From Agroathelia rolfsii (lineage: Eukaryota > Basidiomycota > Agaricomycetes > Amylocorticiales > Amylocorticiaceae), in contig JABRWF010000003.1 of NCBI GenBank assembly GCA_018343915.1, positions 4,340,001 through 4,404,000 of the forward strand: 64,000 nt of DNA, in the 5' to 3' direction. This document shows positions 38,276 through 55,325 of the stretch, one piece after another; positions within the stretch are counted from its first letter, which is position 1, and every line of letters starts with the position of its first letter. The position numbers were made by a program, and so were the translations under genes. The notes below the pieces were generated by a model. The model did no database searches and was not told the origin of the DNA. It was given only the letters and a program-made list of their open reading frames with translations.

Positions 38276-39777
38276 CTAGGCAACCTTAACTTTGTGAGTT
38301 GCAGTCTTCTCGGCATCCTCCCCAAAGAGGTCGATGTCCCACTTGGGACTGTAGTTATGAGGAATGTTGAAGCTATCCGTCATTGAAGAGAGGATAACTA
38401 ATGAGCAACCAGTAGATAACATGAATGTCATGGAATGTTGCGTACCGGAGGTGGTTGTTCTCTCCAATCTTACTGACAGTCTTGTACTGCTCCTCCGTCA
38501 AGGCGACCTGCTTGAAGTTACTGATAATACGCTCTTCCTGGACACTCTTGGGAATGACAGAGTAGCCACGGTGGACACCCCAGGCAACCAATACCTGAGC
38601 GGGAGTGACGTCGGAGCCAATCGTGGAAGCGATCTCCTTGACTTGGGGATAGTCAACGATTCTCTGCTTGCCTGCCACTGTGGGATGTTACACTTGTATC
38701 AGCTTATCTGGAGGAAGGGGAGAATACAAGGAACAATCTCACGGTTGTTACCGAGGGGGCTGTATGCGGTGACATGGATGCCCTTCTCCTTGCAGTAGTT
38801 AAGCAGATCGTCCTGGGGAAGAAGAGGGTGCGCCTCGATCTGATTCACGGACTAAAACAGAGGTCAAAATAGCATATTTGTTATACCAGACGCGAGGTAC
38901 ATACAGGCACAACACCTGTGGCATCGATGATACCTTGAATGTATTCAATTGTGAAGTTCGAGACACCAATGGCCTTGACCTGGTATTTTGCCCCAGTTAA
39001 CACGAAGGATTCATTGTCGGATACACATTATTGCCTCACCTTGCCAGTCTCCTTGAGACGAATCATAGCCTTCCAGGTGTCAACCAAGGACGTCTCGAGG
39101 TCAAGCTCAGCAAAGCCTGGCTTTTTGGGGTCTGCGGGGTAGAGCTGGTTTTTTGGGGCGAAAGCAACAGGCCAGTGGATAACTAACGACCACAAAAACA
39201 AAAGGAGATGAGCACTATCTATATACATCACCATATAACAAAAATCAACTCACGATACAAATCGAGGTAGTCCAAACCGAGCTGTGCAAGCGTCTCATTG
39301 AGCTCATCCTCAGCAATTTGGGGCTGATGGTGATGGTTCCAGAGCTTGGAGGTGATGAAGAGCTCCTCACGCTTGACGACGGAGGGGATGACCTTCTTCA
39401 AAGCCCGGCCAACCTCATCCTGGTTCTAATATGTGGATTACTGGTCATCAGTGACGATTCTGTATTTATATATGAAATAGATCAAACCTCATAGATGTAG
39501 GCAGCTAATGAGACATGATGCACGGGATCAGCACAAAAATGAACGATTTATAGGAAATAAAACATCAGACGCACCATCGATATGACGATATCCATTGCGG
39601 ATGGCAATCTCAACCTGAAAAGGGCAAAAAAATCTCAGTAATTATTTGTGGGAGCGGCAAAGCAGGGTGTATGCTCACCGCGTTCTCGACCTCATTGGGC
39701 TTGGACAACCAAGTTCCGAGACCGATCTGGGGGATGGTCGCACCAGTGTTGAGAGTAAGAACCTTGCCGAAAGACAT
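38276..39777 (-). CDS. Aldo-keto reductase (glycerol dehydrogenase/GCY1-like)
   Basis: The enzyme reduces aldehydes and ketones with NAD(P)H. From [20 protein letters not shown] (ATG 39777): [24 protein letters not shown] with the catalytic Asp, AAYIYENQDEVG with the catalytic Tyr, [17 protein letters not shown] with the catalytic Lys, [18 protein letters not shown] with the catalytic His. Then [58 protein letters not shown] and, in the cofactor-binding C-terminal part, [15 protein letters not shown]. All four tetrad residues are present. The C-terminus is [19 protein letters not shown]. About 320 residues with roughly seven small introns. The physiological substrate is not shown by sequence. 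Confidence 0.92.
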
Positions 39778-40474
39778 AGTAGATTATAGATGTTTGGTGG
39801 GTGTGATAATGGGATGGATAGAGTCGGGGATAATTCTTTGCAGGCTAGGAAAGGGCTTTTATACTTGCTCCAGTAGCCCAGTGGATTCAATGAGCGAATG
39901 GACAGGCATCGGTCCGGCCGGCCCGAAGGCGAGAGTGTCCCGCCTCTTCCGCTCAGCCTTGGACTCAGTGCCATCACCACGGCGAAGAGTGGGCAATTCT
40001 GGTGTCATCAGGTGCTTCGTTGAAAAAAACAACAATTGATTGAGAGAAATCCACACTATCCCTTACGTGTCCTCTCTGATAGCAAGCTCTTAGAGGATTT
40101 TTCATTTCTCATTTGTGCTCCTTGTGGCAGGTGAAAGAATGACATCACGAAATCCCCAATCGCGATCAATGACTTTATCCAAGAATACGATGAAGCTCTG
40201 GATGGCCTTGGGAGAATTCATCTGCCACACATTTGCAGAGATCAAAGTTAGTACTGTACTCACTTAGGTGAAAATTAAGGAAAACGGTAGATAAGAATAG
40301 TATCGATTAGGTAATTTTGACTTTAGTGAACATGAATAAAACCATACGAAGATGCAGTGAAATAAATAATCGTAGTTTTGTGCTTACTGACCTAGCAACC
40401 ACCTCTATGAAAAAAAATAACATAAGTATCTAATGGAGCAAGCTCCCACAGGAAAAGGGAAGAGCAGAACAGTC
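39778..40474. other. Intergenic region upstream of the aldo-keto reductase gene
   Basis: 697 bp with the promoter of the aldo-keto reductase on the minus strand and the 3' flank of the saccharopine-dehydrogenase-like gene. Overlapping frames near 39670-40056 are shadows with no conservation. I see no element of note. Confidence 0.5.
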
Positions 40475-42163
40475 TCATAGGCCTTGAACTTTGGTCTCAA
40501 TCTTAACTCTGCCAGTCTCTTGGAGTCTCTTTACGAACGCCATACCAAGGCCAGTGGCTGGGGTAAGTAGGCCACCTTGGTGGGCGAAAGGAGGGAGATC
40601 TTCATACGCAAGCAGGATAGTCAGTGCAGCTTCCGAAACCACCACTAATAGTGAAACGGGACGTCAGCACATTGTTTGAAAGCAGGACGGAAGCAGACGA
40701 TGCGTACTGGAAGTGAAAGAATATCCAGGATCGCCAGAGCCATAAAAGTTTGTCAAAACCTTCACATTGGGGTTTTGTGGTGTATGCATGACAGCGCGCA
40801 CTTCGATGGAGCCATTATCTCTCATTCTAGGCACATACACGAGCAATAAATGAGCTTGTCTTGTCATTCGAGTTCGTGTAACTCACTGTTTGTCAGGACC
40901 CTCTCCAGGGGCAGGCATCACCTTCTTAAAGAGCCAGCGAATCTGAAGATGCAATTAGCATACAGATTAGTAACTTGAATATGATCATGGACGAAGAAAC
41001 TTACGGGAGCGACCAAAAACAGAGCCATCCCGGTCAACAGTATCCCTACGCTGAAGAGTGTAGCGGACCACTTGCCCCTTCCATTAGAATATATGAACTC
41101 AGAGTAAGAGAACTCGGGGCTATAGGTGATCAGTGATGTTGAAGAGGACATTGCAGCACCAGTGTTCTCCTTTTGCCACCGAGCAAGCTGCAGCAGGCCA
41201 GCTGTACGTTGCACAATTGGACGATTGGCAGACTCCATAATGAAGAAGCCCCCGTAACTCAGCGGGAGTGTAGGAGCAATAGATGATAGACGTCGGGGAG
41301 GGGATCGTTTGCCAGGAACTGCATGATAACAATAATCGTTAATAATAATAAAAAGAAAAGCCGTCTTAGGGGGAAAGGAAAACGAAAGAAAGAGAAAATA
41401 GCACGTACTGGGACTGAGTGCCCAGTCCTTCCTGCTTTTTCTAAGCTTCTGTAAAGGCACGTCTTCAATGACACTCATCATAGTCGCAAACGAGCCGCCA
41501 CTGGCGCCGCCCTTGAAACGGTGGTACGACACTGTTTCACCTGCCTCATACGATGGATTCTGCTTGTGCAATGCAAGTGCAGAAAGATATGTAACAATAT
41601 CAGAAGGTACAGAATCATAACCCGCGTTGTGGATGATGATGGACTTGGACTTAGTTGCTGCGTAGTCAAATTCACGGATGGTTTCGGCAACCCAGTGGGT
41701 CTCGCCAGTGATATCGACGTAATGCACGCCATAGCTCACGCAGGCTCTTTTTTCATGAGACAATACATAAGCACAGTTAGATGGATATAAGAAGTATATA
41801 CGGTGTGCATACCTAACAACATTGGAGCCCCATATATGGAATGGTCCAACGGTGTTGATGACCACCTTGACACCCTCGACGGCCTGGTTCACTTGTTCCT
41901 GCTTGGAAACATCGACGACAACAAGTTCGACGTCGTCACCAAAATGAAGATCTTTTTGGAGCGCAGCAAGTCGAGAGTGAGAGCGAGCGCCCAGCGCAAG
42001 CTTGAATGAGCCCTTCTGAGGGTGGGCGAGAAGATATTCGGCGACGAGCTTTCCAGTGAAGCCTGGCACAAGAGACGTAAGTTGATAAAATTACTCGATC
42101 ATGTGTAGTGAGCGAAGGCAAGAGACCTGTTGCGCCTACGAGGAGTATGTCTGCGTTGGTCAT
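40475..42163 (-). CDS. Saccharopine dehydrogenase-like oxidoreductase
   Basis: This is a membrane-associated reductase of the saccharopine-dehydrogenase-like (SCCPDH/trans-acting enoyl reductase) family. The N-terminus MTNADILLVGATG is joined across an intron to FTGKLVAEYLLAHP, a Rossmann dinucleotide fold with GATGFTG. Further blocks: LALGARSHSRLAALQ, VELVVVDVSKQEQV, VKVVINTVGPFHIWG, YVDITGETHWV, NAGYDSVPSDIVTYLS, SYHRFKGGASGGSFATMMS and near the C-terminus a hydrophobic segment (TLFSVGILLTGMALFLVAP). Ends EALTILLAYEDLPP..GLLTPATGLG..KIETKVQGL. The length (about 430 residues) and C-terminal membrane segment fit the SCCPDH-like family, whose native substrate is unclear. Start at 42163. Confidence 0.88.
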
Positions 42164-42381
42164 GGTGCTACAGAGCAGTGATGAGAAATGGCTCCTGCAC
42201 TGTGCGGCCGCCAGGCAACGCGCGAAGGTGACATATGTGATGACGCAGTCTCGTGGTGTCAGCAAGCAGGCAAACTACAATTCTTCGATCGTACGCAAGA
42301 AAGTACATGCATATGATAAAAACAACATATGTAGTAATAGCTATCGTTCTGTCTTATAATCTCGTGCGAGGCAAAGTGTTT

Positions 42382-43633
42382 TCATACTTCGTCGAACGAA
42401 GACCCATCCATCCGGACTCCCATATTCTGCTTCACCTCCATTCCTAGCAACTTCATCTTAGATGCCTGGTTGAAACTATTGTCAACTACATCACAAATAA
42501 CAATAGGATAGCAAAGTATTACCTCCACTCGTTCTTGTTGCACTTTGCGGAGTTCCATCAGCTGGTCTCTGCTAAGGTAAGTTTCTTGTTCCCGAGCAGG
42601 TCGCTTATGCTGAGCTTGGAGCGCCTTCATGTCTGCAGAAGGATCATATGCATCATCTGTAGGCGGCAGGAACTCGCCTGTGCGCAGAGAGAACATGCGT
42701 GACTCGTACGAGGTCATATTATAGTACTTTTCATGCGGGAGTGTAGCTATCCAGTGTATATATATCGTTAGCAATGAATATAGGTGTATTTAAATGAAGA
42801 GATAGGAATACCTGTATTGTAATCTTCTACAAACTTTGCAAACTCCTTGCGATTTTGGTCCTTAGATATCGTCTCCGGATTGATCTTACGCTCTTCAACA
42901 AGCCAAGTACGGAACTCTTGCTCTTTATTGTACATGCTGATATATTATGGTGATTTAAGTATGCCAATAATAACACATAATGGAAACAGACATACTCGGA
43001 TTCGGAGATGATACCATATTTGCCCCAGTGTGAACCATGGCCTCCCTCACGCTTCTTCTTTTTCTGTAAGATTGCAGCTTTAGCTATTCGCATAGAATAA
43101 AATCCATTTTCTCATTATACCTTCCTCTCTTTCTTCTCTCTCTTTTCTTTCTTACGCTCCTTCCGTTCCTTCTTTCGTCGACGGCGCTCTTCTTCGTTAG
43201 AACTGGAGCTGGAAGACGAACTGCTGGAAATTGAGCGCGATCTGCTTCGCTTCTTTCGTTTGCGGTCGCGGTCACGGCTATGTCGACGTTCTCTTGAGCG
43301 GGAGCGTGAACGACGCTGTTTCCGTTTAGGGCTGCGGCTGCGACTACGTGAGCGTGAGCGCCTTCTGGGTGGACTGCGACTACGAGAGCGGGATGGTGAT
43401 TGTCGTCGTGTACGAAGTTCTGGAGAAGTGGCTTTTGGAGGAGGGGGAGAATGAGATCTGCGAGGAGAGCGTGAGCGTGATGCTGGGCGTGTTGAGCGTT
43501 CTGGTCGATACGGGGAACGTCTCCTGCTCCTGTTACGCCTGTGGCCGTCGTCTCTGTCCCTATCGTCTCTGCGTGGGCTACGACTGCGACTGTGATGGCG
43601 CGGTCTGTATCTTGTGTCTCTTGTGTCAGACAT
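42382..43633 (-). CDS. RS-rich protein with a conserved C-terminal domain
   Basis: The first exon (43115-43633) encodes about 170 residues dominated by Arg-Ser dipeptides, with blocks such as HHSRSRSPRRDDRD, SRSRSPPRRRSRSRS and a run of about ten Ser. This is a hallmark of nuclear proteins linked to splicing. A Lys/Arg/Glu stretch (KKERKERKKEKREKKERK) follows. Downstream exons encode GGHGSHWGKYGIISESE, EFRTWLVEERKINPETI, FAKFVEDYNTATLPHEKYYN and SRDQLMELRKVQQERVE, ending MDGSSFDEV. The GKYGII..EDYNTAT..KYYN block is conserved in animals and fungi, but I cannot name the family with certainty. Its ATG is 278 bp from the divergent PMR1 start. Confidence 0.78.
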
Positions 43634-43911
43634 CACTGAAGATTGCCAGTGTCTGTCTACCAGGTGAGTGCTACAACAATGTATCAGCAATGCACCGGTA
43701 TGACGGGTGTTCCGGACATCGGAAGCAATAGCCACGAAATGGACACAGCCACAGACCACGACTGCCAATGAGCGTGCTTGTAGATTGTCTTCTTCTCCAT
43801 ACTCTCCTGCTGGCAACCTCGTCCTCGTCTTGCTCTCTCTTGTCTTTCTCTTCAATCTCATAGATTTGCTCTGGTTGGCCGTGCAAATAGCTGCACGGCT
43901 GTAGCACAAGA
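43634..43911. promoter_or_regulatory. Bidirectional promoter of the RS-rich gene and PMR1
   Basis: 278 bp separate the divergent start codons. The segment 43787-43870 is strikingly pyrimidine-rich on the plus strand, possibly serving the PMR1 start; this is inference. Confidence 0.45.
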
Positions 43912-48478
<4,567 letters not shown>

Positions 48479-49549
48479 TTGTGATGTTAATGGAAGTTAA
48501 ACATTTGCTAAAATTTTCAAAGTTGAAATGGAGTGGGATATCACAGGGATTTCGCACAAATCTTCATTTTATTTTTTTTTCCGCCCGTTCGCTCGTATTG
48601 TTTGCCTTGACTCATCCGTTATTTTTTCTTTTCTTTTTCTCTTCGGGTGTTCTATGCGCTGTAGGTACTATTTTGCCTTCGCTATACTATGTCATACCGC
48701 TCCACAACGGACCGCGGTGTGCTGTTCGCTTTCTCATTTACAGCTTCGCACTCGCGACCCCCGGCTTTGACTGCTCTGACTTGCTTGAGTGACGCCCTCA
48801 TTGACAGATAAAATTTGAGGCGGTATAGCCGGCGACCGGCGACTAGTGACTGGTGAGAATCGAAATACTTGCTATCCGCCATCATGGTGATGACATTTGT
48901 TCTCCTGGTCCTACTCGTCATCATCAAAGCATGTACGCGAGATGACACACACAGCATATGCATTTAACCATACATGGCCATATACATTCGTGTCCTTGCT
49001 GTGCCTGCCCTAGATAAATATACTGCCGACGTTGTAGGAGCTCTAACCGCTCTTCCGTTAACCCCTGGTCCCTTTCGTCGGCCAACGCTACTCCAATTAG
49101 CGAACAAGCGCGATGAAGAAGAAGTATCCCATTGGTATCAGACAACGAATGTTGTTTTCGCTATTCTTGATACTACTCCGGAATTGTCTACTAGGCGCCT
49201 GATGCTTGAGCGGCCTCCGAGTCTTCTGAGTTTCTGGATCATCAAATAAAAAAAGGCTGCGCTTCGTGCTGTAAACAGCGTATATCCTACTAGTACTCTT
49301 GTACTACCAGCGGCACATGTACATGTGGAGCATTCGAACCACCGCAGACAATACATATAGTGATACAATTGTTAGTGTGCAAATAGATGGCCGTCCATAT
49401 GAACGAATGTATGCGTATGATCATATGCATTCGGGCTGATCGTGATGACCACCACCATCACTATCGTCATTCTCATCTTGGCACTTGTTGTTTTACGGCC
49501 CGCGGCTTTTTTCTATTCGTCTAACCTGCAACAGGGGAGTGCGGACCGT

Positions 49550-49550
49550 G

Positions 49551-49596
<46 letters not shown>
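49550..49596. repeat. Compound (TA)n(TATG)n microsatellite
   Basis: A run of about 10 TA units passes directly into about 7 TATG units. It lies in the gene-poor region downstream of PMR1. Confidence 0.95.
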
Positions 49597-50295
49597 TTGA
49601 TTACCCCTGATGGTTGATGATACCAGAGGTAGTTCGTATAGCTATAAGCAAGCAAGCAATTATGATGCTGATGATATGGTCATGAGTACACGAACACGCA
49701 TCAACTTGAGGGGCAAAAGCTAGCAGTCTAGCCCCACTAGCGGTAGTGCGGATACCTATGGTATACATCAATATAGCTGGGGTACCGGGTATGTGATAAT
49801 ACCCCCTATAGCTAGACTAGATAGCTACAGATCTAGAGAAGAAAGATGGCTACCGGTGCCATTGCGGTGTATGCCCAGTGCGCGCTAGTGTTAGTAGTGG
49901 TGCAGTCGGCCGATACAGAGCGCGGAGAAGGGAGATAGCTTCGTTTTCAAAATCATCTCGTTGGCGTTAGTGGTCACTTGGCATTTGACGTTATGCACTG
50001 GCATGTGAACAATATGATTTATTGGTTCAAGCTCGCTGTCTGAGTCGATGTTGACGTTCCGGTAGCCAGATCAATAGCGATGAATTCAGGGATCGTGCCG
50101 ATTATAGTAGACTTGGCTATAGTGGAATAGATGCTTCGAGAACTTGAAACCACGAGCCCGTCATTCTCTCTCGTCACTGATTACTTCCCTTTCGCTAACG
50201 TGATTCAATCCTGAGTCGTACGTCAGGCTGTTGCTACTTTAGCCTGACCTTGAGAGTGAAAGGAATAACGATGCGGATACAGAACAAAAGGCAGT

Positions 50296-50586
50296 TCAGT
50301 CCTTTCTGCTAACCAGTGCCTGCCAGTGTCTTGTCCCATGGCGATGCTTGCCCTTTCCGCCGGGTGCGATCAACGGTGCAAAGGAAACACCTTGCAAACT
50401 TTCACTTGTGACAATATTGACAATAGAAACATTTCGGCAATGTGTGAGATGATCCCATACATGATGATAGAAATTATTGAATTGATGATGTGATGACGGC
50501 GATTCAGCTCGGAAGCCAGTTGTTGTAATAATCCGCTTGTTCCATACTTGGGCGATCTCCATCCGTTTATGAAGTGTGCTCTTCAT
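50296..50586 (-). CDS. Unrecognised 96-codon open frame
   Basis: This frame starts with a true ATG and is unspliced. The product is basic and His-rich (for example SPSSHHQFNNFYHHVWDHL) with no signal peptide, helix or known domain. It sits alone in a gene-poor region. Chance is the simplest explanation. Confidence 0.15.
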   Translation of the reverse strand: MKSTLHKRMEIAQVWNKRIITTTGFRAESPSSHHQFNNFYHHVWDHLTHCRNVSIVNIVTSESLQGVSFAPLIAPGGKGKHRHGTRHWQALVSRKD

Positions 50587-51798
50587 GCTGAACCTTGTCT
50601 CCCTACTCTTTATGGATAACTTCCTTTTCTCTTCTTACTTAGCTTCCGGCTCCATGCGTCTCGCTTTTCGACACACGCGACCACTTTGTTGTGAGATTAT
50701 AGTATTGCTGCGCAAGTAGCAACGGACACGCAAGAGCCGAACGGAGTCAAGGACAACGCCACGACGAGTGGCCGGGAGCGGCCGGTGACTAGAGACCACG
50801 TAATAATGATACTAGTTCACGCCTCAGTTACGTTGATTGTCAGAAACAGGCGAATTGCGGTGCAAAGCTAGTGACAAGAGAGTAGTAGATGGAGACCAAT
50901 AACAGGTGTCATTCTGATTACCAAGGCTATGCACGTGTTTGTCGGTGCATCAGAGTCCTCTCTTTCCTTACCCTACATCCACCATACCTAATGGGCTAAA
51001 TCATAATCACCATCATAACCATCATCACAATCACTTTTGGCTCTGTTGAGTATCATCTTCATTTCTCTGTATCATCAGTCAGGGCATCAAGCGGAGCATC
51101 ATCGATCATCTCCTTGTAGAGACATTCGTTTTCCCCTTCCCATTTCATGTGTATTTTTTGCTCTCCTTTTTATTTTTATTTTACTCTTTCATTCGCTCTT
51201 ATCCGCTCGGCGGAATACAAGCGGAGCTGGCAGCTGCTATCTTTTAGACCAAAGCGACAAGTCGAGCCCAACGGACGTGCCGATGTATTATACTACAAAC
51301 AGTACTAGTTGTCCTGAGAATGATCGTAAGCACAAGAACACTCCCCTGCTTCTGATGGCAAAATCCGTGTCTTGTAATGAGAGAGGTAGAAAGGTACCAA
51401 TACAGCTCCAATCCATCCTAAGCCTCAACCAATCCTAGTAACTGCAGTCCTAGTTTAGTATCACCGACGGCAAAGGACAGAATTGATGGTAGACCGCTAA
51501 ATGCACAGCGTTCAGTTGCTGCATATTGCAGTGCTCTAACGTCTCTGCTCCATGTTCTTTTCGGCTCCGCCGAAGCTTTGAATTGACACAAAGGATGGAC
51601 AGGACGATACCAAGGTCTGCTAATGCAGGAAACAAGTGGACATATCCAATTGCTCTGACATGATGATTCTGTTGCTGCTTAGCTCGCACGATCTCCATCT
51701 GTATCGCGCCGATACTCTATCGCAATCTATGCTTAGCTCTCTTCTCTTTCTCATGCGCCTACTACACGGCATTTTAGATCAAGATTTACTATCGAGGA

Positions 51799-51812
51799 CC
51801 CCCCCCCCCCCC
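51799..51812. repeat. Homopolymer run of 14 C
   Basis: Fourteen consecutive C directly before atggcaag. On the minus strand it is a G14 run that could form a G-quadruplex or be a site of slippage. Confidence 0.9.
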
Positions 51813-52114
51813 ATGGCAAGCCTTTGTGCCTCTACTGGCAGGTGGCTGACGGCCAAGGGCACTAGTACATCTCCTGCGCCCGCCCAGACGCAGAGTCATC
51901 TTTGTCCCATGTGTTCTGTAGTACTGATAACTTGTCTGCCGCCTGCGGATGGCGGCTGCCTCCCACAGAAATATAAATGCCCTCTGATTCCACTAGGATA
52001 ACCTGTGCATCCAACCCCATCTGCATCTCTCCCCCTCCCCCCTCATACACATACATATACACCTCTGCCATCTATCTCTTTAGCATTGTCATTATCATCG
52101 GAGATATCCATATC

Positions 52115-55100
52115 ATGTCTCTTGAAAAAATCCTTCCTCCCTCCGCCCCCATTGAGGGCAATCCCCGTCATCAACGTCGACCCTCGTTTGCCACATTGAC
52201 ACTCCATACTCGTCGTGTGGCTGATGTACTACGATCCTTGGGCAGACGCAAGAGCACTACAGAGACCCCGCTATCATTGCCCCAGCTCTTCATCGCCACC
52301 CAGCCCCAAACAATAGTAATGGCTGGAGTGGCGCACGATGAGGTACCCAAACCCCAGGGAAATAGCGGACGTCGATCGTCGTCTTCGGCATCCGACTCAT
52401 CATCAGCTTCTGGTACCTCTTCGTCTCGTCCGTCATCTTCTTCATTTACCTCTTTGGATGGTTCGTCTTCTTCGAGCTTCTCCAGTGAGCATGAGACCCC
52501 GCACGACAAGACTCTATTTTCCAAAGCACGGATCCCGTCCGAGGCGATTTTGTCAACCGCACTGGCATTCAAGACTTTTTTGAAAAAATATCCTGCTTAT
52601 GCTGCTACATCTGCACTTGACGATCTCCGTCGCTCGGACTTCGCACGATTGGAAAATGCTCATGAGACATATGTTGACTACATGGTGAGTTTGCTGATTG
52701 CCTTTCCTTCCTTTCTCTTCGGCGGCATCTATCCTTTTTGCTCTCTTACCTTTTTCGTGCCTTTGTATTTTTTTCTTTCTTTGTTTCCCTTCTCTATTAC
52801 GGCTATTTACACCACCCCTGAATATAACGTGCTTCACCCATCCTTCGGTGTCACGGAAGAATATGCCCCAGAGAGAATTTATTTTTTTTCGGAGGTTTTT
52901 TTTTTGTTGCTCCATATTCGTCCGGCGACTTTATCTTGTTTACCAAGATTAGCGCCCAAATACCATTTGATTCTGTCCACTCTTTCCCATCTCCACCACA
53001 TGTCTCATCATCCTTTGATAATTTAATTCCATCAATTTCTTTATTGGATTTATTAACTTTTTCTTTCTTTTCTTTCACTAAACAACGCTATGTGTGTCTA
53101 CAGGGAGCATCAATTTATCCTTCGCGACTAGTCCATTCTCATGCAAAATTCCTCACGCGCCATGTTCTGGGTAACACACACTCGGTTAATAATACGTATG
53201 TCCTTTTTTCGCCTAGTTCCTTTTCTTCCTTACCAGTACTAACCTGAAAGATAATTATCTTCGCGCCCTCTCTAGGTCCCGTCTGTCTGGTGACTGCGCC
53301 GAACAAGCGCGCGCTAGTGTGCTCACCTTCTTCGATGCCTCCCCGGATGAATACGAGGTGATCTTCACGGCTAACGCCAGTGCGGCGCTCAAGCTTGTCG
53401 GCGAGGCTTTCGCATTCTCGGCTCCTGGAGCGCGATACGTCCTCGGTGCAGACTCACACAATAGCGTGCACGGCATCCGCAAGTTTGCTATCAGCCAGGG
53501 TGCAGATGTAATATACCTACCCTCGGGCAAACAGGGTGGGTTAGACATTGATGAGACTATCGTAAGTCATTGCACGTCCACTTGCTGTCTCACACAAGTA
53601 AATGCTTGAGTTAATGATATCGATTAGACATACCTCTCTCAGGCGCGCGTAGCGCCCAACTCCCCACCAGCGTTGTTCGCCATGACCGGTCAGTCCAACG
53701 TGACGAATGCCAAGAACCCTATGTCATTGCTTGCCCTGGCGTCGGAAGAGCTCGGGTATAACACTCTTCTCGACGCCGCCGCGCTGGCGCCCACGACACG
53801 CATCTCACTCACATGCAATCGTGGCGTGGACGCCATGGCGGTGAGCTTCTACAAGATGTTCGGGTATCCGACTGGGGTAGGTGCGCTCATCGCCAAGCGT
53901 TCATTCCTTGCGCGCCTCAGTCGGCCCTGGTTTGCTGGTGGTACGGTTGATATCGTTCAAGCACCTGGTTTGGTGATGACGATGGCCGAGGATGTCCGCG
54001 AACGATTTGAGGTTAGTATCCACCTTTTCTCCTTTCTTTTCTCTTTCCTCTCTTTGTGCCCGCATTTTGCTCCACGCCTGCCGTACTTGGACTTGACATT
54101 TCCGTGACATGTGGAAACCCTGTCAAGCTGTTTCTTTATTTTTCAACTTCATTTATTAGCCAATATCTACCTCTAGTCGTGATAGGGCAAACAATCATCC
54201 AGCTTTGATATTACTTTGGGCAGATCAAGGGCTGACTTTTTATTACACATATTTAGGATGGTACCATCAATTTCGCATCATTACAGGCGATCACCATGGG
54301 CCTTCAATTCCTATCCATTTACCAGCCTCTTTTGCCTCTTCGTCTCTCCAGCCTAACAAGATACCTCATTGAGTCCCTCGAGATGATTCAGCACGAGGAG
54401 AATGCTACTACCCCTATTACCAATGCCCAAACCGCTGCCTACCCCAATATCAACGGAAGGAGGAGCAAACAGCTTAAAAGCGAAAACGCCATCCCCTTGC
54501 GGCCAGTCGTGCGTGTGCTATCGAAGAGGCCAGCGAAGGTACTCCAGAGTGGTAAGTAAAGTTGTGCCACATTTCCTCTCCTAGTACATATCACTATCAT
54601 CCCATGATCCAACTTCAATCCTATCTCCGCGGGTGGCCTCGTGAACTTGTTTATGCTAACTTCTTTTTCATTCCATGCGTGCCTCTGTCTACGTCCCCCG
54701 TTCTTTCGTTTGCGTCCCATCTTCGATCTATCGCACATGATCATTTTACATTACTCCTGTCCATGGCATCAAATCAAATCAAAAAAGTTGGTGACCAGGC
54801 TGATGTCGGCTCGACTATTTCCTTGCTCTTCTTGGACTCCCATGGCGAGCCCATCCCAAACAGCTTTATTGAGCATGCTGCCAGTCGGTGCCGCATCTCG
54901 CTCCGGACAGGATGCGTTTGTAATCCCGGTGGGGCAGCGATCTTGCTTGGACTAGAGCACGAGATGGCCGCGTTGGCCGATGGTGCTAGATTGTGTGGTT
55001 AGTGCCGACGCTTTTTCTTTTCTTTTCCTTTTTTTTTAAAAAAAAAAAAAAAAACTTCCCCCCTGCCCAATACTCCTTTTGTTGTTGTTGGCCTTTGACC

Positions 55101-55325
55101 TGATGGGCTCACGTGACTTTTTTGCTGTAACAATCAGATCTCGAGAGGAATGTAGGGCGCGAGCTCGGCGTGGTACGCATCAGCTTAGGGCTCGCTAGCT
55201 CTTTTGAGGATGTATGCGCCGTACTTGACTTTGCACGTGGAATCGCCTCGCGCCAGCAACGAGAGGCATGGGAAGCGGAGTGGCTTGTGGCTCGTGCCTC
55301 TTCACCCCCGTCGAAGCACGCATGA
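52115..55325 (+). CDS. MoCo-sulfurase-like protein with only the NifS-like domain
   Basis: This is a class-V aminotransferase (cysteine-desulfurase-like) protein resembling the N-terminal domain of molybdenum-cofactor sulfurases. From MSLEKILPPSAPIEG, a Ser-rich N-terminus of about 110 residues precedes the domain: YVDYM joined to GASIYPSRLVHSHAKFL (residue signature of the domain), LGNTHSVNN, VIFTANASAALKLVGEAF, GADSHNSVHGIRKFA, LFAMTGQSNVTNAKNP, LLDAAALAPT and AVSFYKMFGYPTGVGALI with the PLP lysine. The persulfide Cys is in SLRTGCVCNPGGA. The C-terminus ends SPPSKHA, with no MOSC domain. It could be a partner-less desulfurase or a paralogue of the full-length enzyme. One intron is 419 nt (52685-53103), and the next are about 240-260 nt, much longer than in most of the window. 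Confidence 0.88.
55032..55054. repeat. T-run followed by A-run in an intron
   Basis: Near 55029-55054 a run of nine T is followed by about eighteen A, inside the last intron of the MoCo-sulfurase-like gene. The two parts could pair as a hairpin. Confidence 0.7.

Larger units (their letters stand above)
48479..52114. other. Gene-poor region, 3.6 kb
   Basis: Between PMR1 and the MoCo-sulfurase-like gene I see no convincing gene. It holds a TA/TATG compound microsatellite (49550-49596), a 14-C run (51799-51812), a pyrimidine-rich leader just before 52115, and one 96-codon ATG-initiated minus-strand frame (50296-50586) without a recognised motif. The stretch 51000-52100 probably contains the 5' untranslated leader and promoter of the next gene. 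Confidence 0.55.

Noticed and set aside
43260..43731. Plus-strand Arg/Ser and Cys-rich frames
   Set aside because: They are complementary shadows of the RS-rich exon.
48974..49249. Plus-strand frame of 91 codons
   Set aside because: It has an ATG but no recognisable motif, splice partners or composition unlike the surrounding non-coding DNA.
49320..49345. B-box-like GGTTCGAATG on the minus strand
   Set aside because: No A box or cloverleaf could be folded around it, so a tRNA is not supported.
51636..52001. Plus-strand 121-codon frame in the region before the MoCo-sulfurase-like gene
   Set aside because: It crosses the 14-C run, has no conserved block, and most likely lies in the leader of the downstream gene.
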